A DNA stretch of 64,000 bases, from contig NZ_JXQQ01000069.1 in NCBI RefSeq assembly GCF_000834655.1, forward strand, positions 37,948 through 101,947, given 5' to 3'. The notes beneath the pieces are model-generated. The model was given only the letters and a program-made list of their open reading frames with translations, had not been told where the DNA came from and did not search any database. This document shows, in pieces, positions 8,870 to 17,429 of the stretch (position 1 is its first letter; each line of letters starts with the position of its first letter). The DNA comes from Variovorax paradoxus. GTDB lineage: Bacteria; Pseudomonadota; Gammaproteobacteria; Burkholderiales; Burkholderiaceae_C. Position numbers and translations under genes: made by a program.

Positions 8870-10210
8870 ATGAAACTGAGCATCTTCGGCGCCGGTTACG
8901 TGGGCCTCACCTTCGCTGCCTGCCTGGCAGAAGCCGGGCACGACGTGCTGTGCGCGGACGCCGATGCCGGCCGCATCGAGGGCCTGCAACTTGGGCGGAT
9001 GCCGCTGCATGAGCCGGGCCTGGAGGCGCTGGTGGCCGCGGGCCTCGCCGCGGGGACGCTGCGGTTCACGGCCAACGAACGCGCCGCCAGCGTGCACGGC
9101 GAAGCTCTCTTCATCGTGGTCAACACGCCGGCCGATGCGCAAGGCGATGTCGATCTGCGGCATGTGATGGCCGTGGCCCGCAGCATCGGGCAGCACCGCG
9201 ACCGCGATGCGGTGGTCGTCTGCAAGTCCACCGCGCCGGTGGGCACCGCGGAGCAGGTCGAGGCGGTGCTGCAGGCCGAGCTTTCGCAGCGAGGCGCAGT
9301 GCATCGCATCGCGGTGGCCGTGAACCCCGAGTTCCTGCGCGAAGGCGCGGCCGTGCGCGATTGCCGGCAGCCCGATCGCGTGGTGATCGGTGCGACCGAC
9401 CCCGCAGCCATCGACGTGCTGACGCGGCTCTACGAACCCTTCGTGCGCGAACTTGCCAGGCAACTGCTGGTGATGGACCGGCGCTCGGCCGAGCTCACCA
9501 AGTACGCTGCCAACGCGATGCTCGCGACCCGCATCAGCTTCATGAACGAGATGGCGCGCGTGGCCGGGCACGCGGGCGCCGACATCGAGATGGTGCGTCG
9601 TGGCATCGGCGCGGATCGGCGCATCGGCCCCGACTTCCTGCAGGCGGGCGCGGGCTACGGCGGTTCGTGCCTGGCCAAGGACGTGCGGGCGCTGCGGCAT
9701 GCGGCCGATCGCGACGGGTATCCACTGCGCATCCTCGCGGCCGTCGAGGCCGCGAACCACGAGCAGAAGGGCCGGCTCTTCGACCTGATGACGCACCACT
9801 TCGAAGGCAACATCGCGAACAAGACCATCGCGCTCTGGGGCCTGGCCTTCAAGCCCGACACCGACGACATGCGCGATGCGCCGAGCCTCGTGCTGCTGGA
9901 GCGCCTGTGGGCCGCCGGTGCGCGTGTACAGGTGCACGATCCCGCGGCGATGCCGAATGCGCGCGCCATCGTCGGCGAGCGCGGCGACGTGCAGTGGTGC
10001 GACACGCCGCAGGACGCGCTGCAGGGCGCCGACGTGCTGGCGCTCGTGACCGAATGGGCCGCGTTCCGCCGTCCCGACTTCGCGCGCATCGCACAGGCGC
10101 TGAAGACGCCCGCGATCTTCGACGGCCGCAACGTCTACGACGCCGCCGAAGTCGAAGCCGCCGGCATCGCGTACTACGGCATCGGCCGCGGCCGTTCAGT
10201 GCTGCGCTGA
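8870..10210 (+). CDS. ugd: UDP-glucose 6-dehydrogenase
   Basis: A 446-residue NAD-dependent enzyme that oxidises UDP-glucose twice to UDP-glucuronate. It has the N-terminal dinucleotide motif GAGYVG (residues 7-12), the CKSTAPVGT loop, NPEFLREG, the substrate-helix SAELTKYAANA and the catalytic C267 in GYGGSCLAKD. A C-terminal Rossmann domain (LWGLAFKPDTDDMRD) completes the family layout, and length is typical. A GAGAGAGGGG ribosome site precedes the ATG. It is divergent from the glycosyltransferase set across about 96 bases and probably supplies UDP-glucuronate or a derived sugar for that pathway. The last 15 bases overlap the convergent CoA-transferase gene. Confidence 0.93.
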   Translation: MKLSIFGAGYVGLTFAACLAEAGHDVLCADADAGRIEGLQLGRMPLHEPGLEALVAAGLAAGTLRFTANERAASVHGEALFIVVNTPADAQGDVDLRHVMAVARSIGQHRDRDAVVVCKSTAPVGTAEQVEAVLQAELSQRGAVHRIAVAVNPEFLREGAAVRDCRQPDRVVIGATDPAAIDVLTRLYEPFVRELARQLLVMDRRSAELTKYAANAMLATRISFMNEMARVAGHAGADIEMVRRGIGADRRIGPDFLQAGAGYGGSCLAKDVRALRHAADRDGYPLRILAAVEAANHEQKGRLFDLMTHHFEGNIANKTIALWGLAFKPDTDDMRDAPSLVLLERLWAAGARVQVHDPAAMPNARAIVGERGDVQWCDTPQDALQGADVLALVTEWAAFRRPDFARIAQALKTPAIFDGRNVYDAAEVEAAGIAYYGIGRGRSVLR

Positions 10211-11338
10211 ATCGTCTTCGGCGGGCAGGAACGCACTGCCAGGCGTCAGCGGCGCATGCCGGTAGCTCGCCGGCGTGCGGCTCAGCTTCACCGGCGCGCC
10301 GATGCCGCGGTAGCCGCCGGGCATCTCCACCACCATTTCGCGGTGCAGCGTGTGTGGGTGCTGCAGCGCGTCGGCCACGGGCAGAACGGGCGCCGCCGGC
10401 ACACCGGCGGCCATCAGCTGGTCGACCAGCGCGCGCCCGTCGAAGGCCGCCATCGCCGCCTCGAGCCGCTGCCTGAGCGCGTCGCGGTGCACCGAGCGCG
10501 CACCGGCGGTTCGGTAGAGCGGATCGTCCGCGAGTTCGGGCAGGCCGATGCAGCGGCACAGGCTCGCGAACTGCCGGTCGTTGCCCACCGCGACGAACAC
10601 CGGGTCGGTGCCCGTGGCCAGCGCGTCGTAGGGGTAGATGTTGGGATGCGCATTGCCCGTGCGGCGCGGCGCCGTGCCGTCCATGAACCAGTTGGCCGCG
10701 TGCGGATGCAGCAGCGAGAGGCCGCTGTCGTACAGCGCCGCTTCCACGAACTGCCCACGGCCGCTGCGGTTGCGTTCCTGCAGCGCGAGCAGCACGCCGA
10801 TCACCGCGTTCAGGCCCGTCACCATGTCGACCACCGGCAGGCCCACGCGCAGCGGGCCGCCATCGGCCTCGCCGTTGACGCTCATGATGCCGGTCATCGC
10901 CTGCACCGCCGCGTCGTAGCCGGGCAGCGCGCCGAGCGGACCGTCGGCACCGAAGCCGGAGACGCGGCACCACACCAGGCGCGGGAAGCGCTGCGACAGC
11001 GTCTCGTAGCCGATGCCCCATCGCTCCATCGTGCCGGTCTTGAAGTTCTCGATCAGCACGTCGGCCTCGGCCACCAGCGCGAGCAGCGCCTCGCGGCCTT
11101 CCTCGGTCGAGAAGTCCAGGTGCTGCACGCGCTTGTTGCGGTTCAGGCCGTGGTAGTACGAGGCCACGCCTTCCTTGAAGGGCGGGCCCCAGGTGCGCGT
11201 GTCGTCGCCCTGCGGCGGCTCGACCTTGAGCACGTCGGCGCCGTGGTCGCCGAGGATCTGGCCGCAGTACGGGCCGCCGAGGATGCGCGAGATGTCCAGC
11301 ACGCGAATGCCAGCGAGGGCTCCTTGGGTCGATGTCAT
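10196..11338 (-). CDS. CaiB/BaiF-type (family III) CoA-transferase
   Basis: A 380-residue enzyme that moves CoA between carboxylic acids. Family III signatures are complete: GIRVLDISRILGGPYCGQ at the N-terminus, DVLKVEPPQGDDTR, IENFKTGTMERWG, and the catalytic aspartate D142 in the PGYDAAVQA motif. It is the distal gene of a minus-strand group with a Bug protein 22 bases upstream and an acyl-CoA dehydrogenase before that, controlled presumably by the divergent LysR gene at 14185. Together these suggest import of an organic acid, CoA activation and dehydrogenation; the specific acid is not evident. Confidence 0.9.
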   Translation of the reverse strand: MTSTQGALAGIRVLDISRILGGPYCGQILGDHGADVLKVEPPQGDDTRTWGPPFKEGVASYYHGLNRNKRVQHLDFSTEEGREALLALVAEADVLIENFKTGTMERWGIGYETLSQRFPRLVWCRVSGFGADGPLGALPGYDAAVQAMTGIMSVNGEADGGPLRVGLPVVDMVTGLNAVIGVLLALQERNRSGRGQFVEAALYDSGLSLLHPHAANWFMDGTAPRRTGNAHPNIYPYDALATGTDPVFVAVGNDRQFASLCRCIGLPELADDPLYRTAGARSVHRDALRQRLEAAMAAFDGRALVDQLMAAGVPAAPVLPVADALQHPHTLHREMVVEMPGGYRGIGAPVKLSRTPASYRHAPLTPGSAFLPAEDDSAQH

Positions 11339-11360
11339 GTCGGTGTTCCGTGCGTCGTCG

Positions 11361-12347
11361 TCAATCGAGCTGGGCGCCGGACTTCTTCACGACGTCCTTC
11401 CACTTGGCCGATTCGCTCACGATGAACTGGCCGAGCTTCTGCGGCGACGTATCGGCCGAGGCTTCGAGCCCTTGCGCGGCGAACATCTGCTTGACCTTGG
11501 GGGAGTTCAGCACTTCGGCGAAGGCGTGGTTGAGCCTGGTCACGCGATCCGCGGGCGTGCCGGCCGGCGCGACGATGCCGAAGAACACGCTCACGTCGTA
11601 GCCCTTGTAGCCCTGCTCGGAGATCGTCGGCACGTCGGGCAGCGCCTGCGAACGCGCGACCGTCGCCACGCCCAGCGCGCGCAGCTTGCCGGCCTTGACG
11701 TAGGGCAGCGCGGTGAGGATGTCGGTGAAGGTCATGCTGACCTGGTTGCCCAGGAGATCGTTGAGCGCCGGGCCCGTGCCCTTGTAGGGAATGTGCTGCA
11801 GGTCGGTGCCGGCCACCGAGTTGAAGAGCACGCCCGCCAGGTGCGACGAGGCGCCGTTGCCCGACGACGCATAGCTCAACTTGCCGGGATTGGCCTTGGC
11901 GTAGGCCACGAGTTCGGGCACGGTCTTGACCGGCAGCGCGGGGTTCACCACCAGGATGTTCGGCAGGTAGCCGACCTGGATCACCGGCGCGTAGCTCTTG
12001 ACCGGGTCGTAGTTGATCTTGCGGTAGAGGCTCGCGTTGATGGCCAGCGGCCCCGAGGTACCGAACAGCAGCGTGTGGCCGTCGGCCTCGGCGCGCGCCA
12101 CGTACTCGGCGCCGATGTTGCCGCCCGCGCCCGCGCGGTTCTCCACGATCATGGGCTGGCCGAGGCGGTCTTTCATCTCGGCGGCAAGCGTGCGGGCCAT
12201 GGCGTCGGTCGGGCCGCCGGGTGGGAAGGGCACGACCAGCGTCAAGGGCTTGGAAGGGAAGGGGCCTTGGGCTTGCGCAGCGGGTGCTGCGCTCAGCAGC
12301 GCGGCGCAGGCGGTGGCGGCGGCGAAGAGATGAGTGAGGTGTCGCAA
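11361..12347 (-). CDS. Bug/TctC-type substrate-binding protein
   Basis: A 328-residue periplasmic binding protein with a standard signal peptide (cleavage after APAAQA). Bug landmarks are present: LTLVVPFPPGGPTDAMAR, VENRAGAGGNIG, the ADGHTLLFG element and HIPYKGTGPALNDL. The start is a TTG, because no other initiation codon lies ahead of the hydrophobic segment; a GGAG site sits 8 bases upstream. It is sandwiched between acyl-CoA dehydrogenase and CoA-transferase genes in one orientation, so its ligand is probably the carboxylic acid those enzymes handle. No cognate membrane subunits lie in the window. Confidence 0.88.
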   Translation of the reverse strand: MRHLTHLFAAATACAALLSAAPAAQAQGPFPSKPLTLVVPFPPGGPTDAMARTLAAEMKDRLGQPMIVENRAGAGGNIGAEYVARAEADGHTLLFGTSGPLAINASLYRKINYDPVKSYAPVIQVGYLPNILVVNPALPVKTVPELVAYAKANPGKLSYASSGNGASSHLAGVLFNSVAGTDLQHIPYKGTGPALNDLLGNQVSMTFTDILTALPYVKAGKLRALGVATVARSQALPDVPTISEQGYKGYDVSVFFGIVAPAGTPADRVTRLNHAFAEVLNSPKVKQMFAAQGLEASADTSPQKLGQFIVSESAKWKDVVKKSGAQLD

Positions 12348-12372
12348 GAGGATGTCTCCGTTTTTCTATGAA

Positions 12373-14094
12373 TCAGGCAGCGATGGCCGCGGTGCGCGTC
12401 GCGGCGGTGTTCCAGTCCGCGGGCATCGCATCGGGCGCGAGCGGGTCGCGCGGCAGCACGCGGTGCAGCAGCACCAGTTGCGCCCAGCGCAGGCGCGCGG
12501 CAGAACCGCTGTGGCTGGCCTCCCAGGCCATCGCGATGCTGCTCGTGCAGTGGTAGAGCGCCGATGCCGCCTGGCGCGCGAGCACGTCGCCGCCTTCGCG
12601 TGCCGCGGTCTCGACCAGCGCCGAGGCGCGAGCCAGCGCATCGCCCAGGGCCTTGGCGAAAGCAGGCGCGAGCGCTGCATCGCCCAGCAGCTTTTCGCAG
12701 TGCGCGCGCAGCACCGGCAGCGAGCCTTCGCGCTTCACCGCGCGGATCACGTCCAGCGCCACTATGTTGCTCGTGCCTTCCCAGATCGAGCCCAGGTGCG
12801 CATCGCGCACGAGGCGCGGATCGCTCCACTCCTCGATGTAGCCGCAGCCGCCGCGTACTTCCATCGCATCGCCCGTCACCTTGCGCGCATCGCGGCAGGC
12901 GCGGAACTTGATGAGCGGCGTGAGGATGCGCAGCAGCGCGTACGCGTCGGGCTCGCCGGCATCGGAGCGCGCGAGTGCGAGCGCGGTCTGGCACACCATC
13001 GTGCGCGCCTGCTCGGCCGGCAGGCGCAGCTTGTCGAGCTGGCGCTGCATCAGCGGCATCTGGTCGAGCGTGCGCCCGAACGCGCGGCGCTCGGCCGCGA
13101 TGTATTCGGCCTCGGCCACCGCGCGTCGCATGAGCCCCGCGGCGCGCACGCCGTTCGACAGGCGCGAGTTGTTCACCATGTCGGCCATCTGCACGAAGCC
13201 GCGGCCTTCCTCGCCGACGAGGTACGCGACCGCGCCTTCGAGCCGTATCTCGCCGCTGGCCATCGAGCGCGTGCCCAGCTTGTCCTTCAGGCGAATGATC
13301 CGGTAGTGGTTGAGGCTGCCGTCCGCCAGCCGGCGCGGCAGCAGGAACAGCGACACGCCCTTCATGCCGGCCGCGCCGTCTTCTGCGCGCGCGAGCACCA
13401 TCGCGAAATCGGCATCGGGGTTAGAGCAGAACCACTTGTCCCCGGTGATGCGCCAGCTGCCGTCGGCCTCGCGCCGCGCCATGGTTGCGGTGGCCGCGAT
13501 GTCGGAGCCCGCGGCCTGCTCGGTCATGAACATCGCGCCCTGGGCGAGCTCGTCGAAGTCGAGCGAGGTCAGGCGCGGCAGGAAGCGCGCGACCAGGTCG
13601 GTGTCACCGAATTTCTTCAGCGTGCGCGTGAGCGAATCGGTCATCGAGACCGGGCAGCACAGGCCGAACTCGGCCTGAACGAAGAGGTAGGTCAGCACGT
13701 ACTTGACCAGCGGCGGCATCTTGCCCTTCCAGCCCAGCGTCTCGTCGCGGTGCGAGATCGCGGCCAGGCCGAATTCGCTGAGCGCGAGGCGTTCCATCTC
13801 CACATAGGCCGGATGCTTGACGACCTTCTGCTCGTCCAGTCCGGTGCGGGTGCGCTGCTTCAGGGTGGGCGGGTTGCGGTCGGCGGTGCCGGCCAGCTCG
13901 TCGAGCAGGCCGCCCGCGAGGCCGCCCAGGCGCTCGAAGTGCGGCTGCATGTGGGCGCGCAGGTCCTCGGGCAGGTAGAGCGCGAGCAGGTCGTGCAGCT
14001 CGGTGTCGACGGTGAACAGGTTCTGGCCGTGACGATCGGGAATGGGATGGGCGTGCGCGGCTTGCGGCGCGGCGTGTGCGGCGTTTTCAGGCAT
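12373..14094 (-). CDS. AidB-like acyl-CoA dehydrogenase
   Basis: A 573-residue flavoprotein, longer than the about 380 residues of ordinary acyl-CoA dehydrogenases and matching the AidB/isovaleryl-CoA-like group. The N-terminal extension is followed by AMFMTEQAAGSDIA (FAD-binding), GDKWFCSN, the KLGTRSMASGEI strand and the C-terminal RGGCGYIEEW and WEGTSNI motifs. An AGGAGA ribosome site precedes the ATG. First gene of the minus-strand ACAD - Bug - CoA-transferase group; it faces a LysR gene across 90 bases. A catabolic dehydrogenase acting on the CoA ester made by the downstream transferase fits the context; a DNA-protection role as in E. coli AidB is less likely here. Confidence 0.87.
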   Translation of the reverse strand: MPENAAHAAPQAAHAHPIPDRHGQNLFTVDTELHDLLALYLPEDLRAHMQPHFERLGGLAGGLLDELAGTADRNPPTLKQRTRTGLDEQKVVKHPAYVEMERLALSEFGLAAISHRDETLGWKGKMPPLVKYVLTYLFVQAEFGLCCPVSMTDSLTRTLKKFGDTDLVARFLPRLTSLDFDELAQGAMFMTEQAAGSDIAATATMARREADGSWRITGDKWFCSNPDADFAMVLARAEDGAAGMKGVSLFLLPRRLADGSLNHYRIIRLKDKLGTRSMASGEIRLEGAVAYLVGEEGRGFVQMADMVNNSRLSNGVRAAGLMRRAVAEAEYIAAERRAFGRTLDQMPLMQRQLDKLRLPAEQARTMVCQTALALARSDAGEPDAYALLRILTPLIKFRACRDARKVTGDAMEVRGGCGYIEEWSDPRLVRDAHLGSIWEGTSNIVALDVIRAVKREGSLPVLRAHCEKLLGDAALAPAFAKALGDALARASALVETAAREGGDVLARQAASALYHCTSSIAMAWEASHSGSAARLRWAQLVLLHRVLPRDPLAPDAMPADWNTAATRTAAIAA

Positions 14095-14148
14095 GCATTT
14101 GTCTCCTGGTTCCCCGCATTGTTGAAGCTGCGACGATCCGTGTCTAAT

Positions 14149-14169
14149 ATCGAATTGGTCTTGTTCGAT
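14149..14169. promoter_or_regulatory. Inverted repeat between divergent ACAD and LysR genes
   Basis: ATCGAA (14149-14154) and TTCGAT (14164-14169) form a perfect inverted pair with a 9-base spacer, in an AT-rich patch between the divergent start codons, just where a LysR protein would bind. A further ATTCGAT overlaps the right arm at 14168-14174. It does not fit a strict T-N11-A box, so the assignment as LysR operator is inference from position and symmetry. Confidence 0.4.
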
Positions 14170-14184
14170 TCGATTAGCCTATCC

Positions 14185-15087
14185 ATGGAACTGCGACACC
14201 TGCGCTATTTCTCCGTGCTGGCCGAGGAGCTGCACTTCGGTCGCGCGGCGCGGCGCCTGTCGATATCGCAGCCGCCCTTGTCGGTCGCGATCCGGCAGCT
14301 CGAAGAGTCGGTGGGCGCGCGGCTCTTCGAGCGCAACAGCAAGGAGGTGCGGCTCACGCACGCGGGCGAGGCGCTGCGCATCTCGGCGCGGCGGTTGCTG
14401 CAGCAGGCGCAGGAGGCCGCAACCGAAGCGCGCGACGTGGCGAGCGGCTCCGCGGGTCGCCTGCGCATCGGCTTCGTCGGCGCGATGCTCTATCGCGGCC
14501 TGCCGCCGGCATTGCGCGCATTCCAGGCCAGGCATCCGGCAGTGCGCATCACGCTGAACGAGCTCAACTCGGGCGTGCAGATATCGGAGCTGCTGCACGA
14601 CCGGCTCGATCTCGGCTTCGTTCACACGAGCCGCATGCCGCCCGAGCTGCATCACCGCCTGTTGCTGTCCGAGCCCTTCGTGTGTTGCCTGCCCGCTGGG
14701 CATTCGCTCGCGCGCAAGAAAGTGCTGGCTCCGGCCGACCTGCGCGACCAGCCCTTCGTGCTGTTCTCGCGAGAGGCTTCGCCCGATTACCACGAGCGCA
14801 TCCTGTCGATCTGCGCCGATGCGGGCTTCCTGCCCGAGGTGCGGCACGAGGTGCGCCATTGGCTCGCCGTCGTGTCGCTCGTGTCGCAGGGCATGGGCGT
14901 CGCGCTGGTGCCGCAGGCGATGCGCAACTCGGCCCTGCGTGGCGCGGTATTCCGGCCGCTCGACAGGGCCGTGGCCCAATCGGAGGCTTATGGCGTGTGG
15001 CGCAGCGGCCCTCCCAACGTGTTGGTCGAGCGGCTTCTGCAGGGTGTGGCGGAAAGCCTCGCGGCCGAAGCCGCGGCTCAGGCGTAG
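14185..15087 (+). CDS. LysR-family regulator of the ACAD/CoA-transferase group
   Basis: A 300-residue regulator with the standard N-terminal winged helix-turn-helix (MELRHLRYFSVLAEELHFGR, then RRLSISQPPLSVAIRQLE) and a periplasmic-binding-like effector domain from about residue 90. It is transcribed divergently from the acyl-CoA dehydrogenase, the classical arrangement for a LysR protein controlling its neighbour and itself; a 21-bp inverted repeat lies between them. The 3' end overlaps the convergent kinase gene by 10 bases. The inducer is unknown but probably a metabolite of the adjacent CoA pathway. Confidence 0.9.
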   Translation: MELRHLRYFSVLAEELHFGRAARRLSISQPPLSVAIRQLEESVGARLFERNSKEVRLTHAGEALRISARRLLQQAQEAATEARDVASGSAGRLRIGFVGAMLYRGLPPALRAFQARHPAVRITLNELNSGVQISELLHDRLDLGFVHTSRMPPELHHRLLLSEPFVCCLPAGHSLARKKVLAPADLRDQPFVLFSREASPDYHERILSICADAGFLPEVRHEVRHWLAVVSLVSQGMGVALVPQAMRNSALRGAVFRPLDRAVAQSEAYGVWRSGPPNVLVERLLQGVAESLAAEAAAQA

Positions 15088-16112
15088 AGCGGCTCCTCCG
15101 CCATCTGCTCGCACTGGTCTTCCAGCACGAGGATCTGCCCCTTCCAGTAGTCGCTCGAGCCGAACCACGGGAAGTTGATCGGAAAGATCGGGTCTTCCCA
15201 GCGGCGCGCGAGCCAGGCGCTGTAGTGGATGAGCCGCAGCGTGCGCAGCGGTTCGATCAGCGCGAGCTCGCGGCGGTCGAATTCGCGGAATTGCTCGTAG
15301 CCGTCGAGCAGGCCCGACAGCTGCGAGGTGCGCTGCGCGCGGTCGCCCGACAGCAGCATCCACAGGTCTTGCACGGCGAAGCCGGTGCGCGCGTCGTCCA
15401 GGTCGACGAAGTGCGGGCCGCCGCCGGGGCGGTCGGTGGGCGTCCAGAGGATGTTGCCGGGGTGCACGTCGCCGTGCAGGCGCAGCTTGCGGGGCTTGAG
15501 GTCGGAGGCCGGCGGCTGCAGTGCGAGGGCGGTCGCGCGAACCATGTCCAGCGCCTCGTTGCAGGTCTTTTCCCAGTCGCGCTGCATGTCGAGCGGGATC
15601 TTGTCGTTCTCCAGCAGCCAGTCGCGCGAATCGAGGCCGAAGGTCTGCAGGTCGAGCGCGGGGCGGGCCTCGAAAGGCTTGGCGCTGCCCACGGTGTGGA
15701 TGCGTGCCAGGAACCTGCCGACCCATTCGAGCACTTCGAAGTTGTCGAGTTCGGGCGCGCGGCCGCCCCGGTACGGGCTCACGCTGAAGGCGAAGCCGGC
15801 GTGGTGATGCAGGGTCTTGCCGTCGAAGGCCAGCGGCGGCACGGCCGGCACTTCGCCGGCGGCCAGTTCGAGCGAGAAACCGTGCTCTTCGAGGATCTCG
15901 GCTTCGCTCCAGCGGCCGGGGCGGTAGAACTTCACCACCACCGCGCTGCGGTCTTCCAGGAACACCTGGTAGACCCGGTTTTCATAGGAGTTCAGGCCGG
16001 TGAGCCGGCCGTCGCCGTGCAGGCCGAGCGTTGCGAGCGCGTCGAGCACCACGTCGGGCGTGAGGCTCTCGTAGGGATGGGTATTGGCGGGCGCTGCGGG
16101 GGAGGGGGTCAT
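15078..16112 (-). CDS. srkA: Stress response kinase A (YihE/SrkA-like)
   Basis: A 344-residue APH-fold serine/threonine kinase. It shows the nucleotide-binding lysine strand (AVVVKFYRPGRWS), the catalytic LHGDVHPGNILW loop with Asp and Asn, and the metal-binding FVDLDDA. The C-terminus LARRWEDPIFPINFPWFGS is characteristic of the SrkA/YihE family, which in E. coli limits stress-induced death through the MazEF and Cpx pathways. The gene appears to be single; the DUF2855 gene lies 33 bases upstream in the same orientation. Confidence 0.9.
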   Translation of the reverse strand: MTPSPAAPANTHPYESLTPDVVLDALATLGLHGDGRLTGLNSYENRVYQVFLEDRSAVVVKFYRPGRWSEAEILEEHGFSLELAAGEVPAVPPLAFDGKTLHHHAGFAFSVSPYRGGRAPELDNFEVLEWVGRFLARIHTVGSAKPFEARPALDLQTFGLDSRDWLLENDKIPLDMQRDWEKTCNEALDMVRATALALQPPASDLKPRKLRLHGDVHPGNILWTPTDRPGGGPHFVDLDDARTGFAVQDLWMLLSGDRAQRTSQLSGLLDGYEQFREFDRRELALIEPLRTLRLIHYSAWLARRWEDPIFPINFPWFGSSDYWKGQILVLEDQCEQMAEEPLYA

Positions 16113-16145
16113 GCAGCGATTGTCGCTACCCCCGCAGTGGCGGCG

Positions 16146-17261
16146 TCACAGTCCGCCGGGTTGTTTGTAAAGCGAAAGGATATGGCCCGTGCGCGGGTCG
16201 CCCTTGCCCCCCAGCACCTGCGCGTAGGCGGCCTGCACGGCCTCGCCGCCGCGGTGCTGCTCGGCGTGCAGCCAGGGGTTGCTCGCATCGGTCACCGTGG
16301 CGAGGAAGTTGCGCCAGGCGGCCACCATGCGCCGGCCGAATTCGTCCGCTCCCCATTCGGCGGTGCGCTTCTTGATCTGCGCGGGCGCGAAGAACAGCGT
16401 GGCGCGCGGACCCGCGAGGCTCTTGCCCGCGCCCTTGGAGGCGAGCTGCTCCACGTGCGTGCCGCCGATCGAGCAGCTGTACTTGAGATTCGCGAAGCGC
16501 TCGTGAATGGCGTTGCGCAGCCCGCCGTTGCCGGCGAAGTCGATGTACACGCTGGGCGTATCGGCCGCGATGCTGTCGAGCGCGTCGTAGGTCACCACGC
16601 GGTGGTAGCAGCGCAGGCTTTCGCAGAAGGCCACGTTGGCCGGCGAGGTGAGTCCGATCACCTCGATGCCCTTGCGCTGGTGCAGCTGGAAGGCGGTGCC
16701 GTAGGCCGTCTTGCTCGACGCGCTCGACAACAGCATGGTCGTGGCGCCGAAGAAGTCGTTGTCGGCCATGAAGTCGTCGATCAGCCACGAGGTGATGAAC
16801 AGCGGGCGCAGCAGCGCCTGCAGGTCTTCGGTGTCGGTGGTGTAGAGCGGATCGGCGTTGCAGCGGAAGTACTGGTTGTAGACCGCCGGCAGCGCGGCGC
16901 GGTGCGGGGCGGCATCGGTGAAGCGCGCGGCCGAGAGCCGGTCGGGGCTGAGCACCGCGCTCGATGCCATCGGCCAGTAGCCGTAGAGCCGCTCGCCCAC
17001 CGCCACGCCGGGGTGCAGCGATTGCACCACGCTCGCGAAGCCCCACACCGGGATGCTGCCCCAGCCTTCTTCCTCGGAGGGAAAGAACTGCCAGTAGCTC
17101 ATCGCGTCGCCGAAGGCGGCGTAGGTGATGTTGTTGGAGGTAAGGGCAAAGCTGTCGATGCGCACGCGCACCTGGCCGTCGGCCAATGGCTGGTCGGTGG
17201 CGGTGTGCAGGCGCGTGGTGGGAAGGCTGTCCTTGCGGACGAGGAGGCTGGTGGTGCTCAT
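16146..17261 (-). CDS. DUF2855 family protein (MDR-like)
   Basis: A 371-residue protein starting at the ATG of MSTTSLLVRKDSL; the longer open frame upstream adds 14 unlikely residues. The N-terminal part (DGQVRVRIDSFALTSNNITYAAFGD) resembles the GroES-like domain of medium-chain dehydrogenases, and the later VIGLTSPANVAFCESL with VYIDFAGNGGLR resembles their Rossmann part, but classic Zn ligands and a canonical GxGxxG are missing. I recognise it as DUF2855; no reaction is established. It lies upstream of srkA and is convergent with nothing, so its partner genes are unclear. Confidence 0.75.
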   Translation of the reverse strand: MSTTSLLVRKDSLPTTRLHTATDQPLADGQVRVRIDSFALTSNNITYAAFGDAMSYWQFFPSEEEGWGSIPVWGFASVVQSLHPGVAVGERLYGYWPMASSAVLSPDRLSAARFTDAAPHRAALPAVYNQYFRCNADPLYTTDTEDLQALLRPLFITSWLIDDFMADNDFFGATTMLLSSASSKTAYGTAFQLHQRKGIEVIGLTSPANVAFCESLRCYHRVVTYDALDSIAADTPSVYIDFAGNGGLRNAIHERFANLKYSCSIGGTHVEQLASKGAGKSLAGPRATLFFAPAQIKKRTAEWGADEFGRRMVAAWRNFLATVTDASNPWLHAEQHRGGEAVQAAYAQVLGGKGDPRTGHILSLYKQPGGL

Positions 17262-17374
17262 GGGGTCGATCTCCACGGTGCGTTGAAGGGCGTGCGGCCA
17301 CATTAGCCAAGCTTGATGAAAGGCGCTATCGCGTTGTCCCTTTCCGGGTCACGCGTGAGACAACGCGCGCCATG

Positions 17375-17405
17375 AAAAAAGCGCCCCGGCTTGTGGCCGG
17401 GGCGC
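17375..17405 (-). terminator. Rho-independent terminator of ohr
   Basis: GCGCCCCGGC (17381-17390) and GCCGGGGCGC (17396-17405) pair perfectly around a 5-base loop. On the minus strand the stem is followed by TTTTTT (17380-17375), 25 bases past the ohr stop codon. Confidence 0.9.
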
Positions 17406-17429
17406 CTTGTTGCTTCGCGGATGGCGAAA

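Noticed and set aside
12334..14184. Very long open frame on the plus strand opposite the acyl-CoA dehydrogenase
   Set aside because: It is the antisense shadow of a strongly codon-biased high-GC gene; only the part from 14185 (LysR) has a real protein family.
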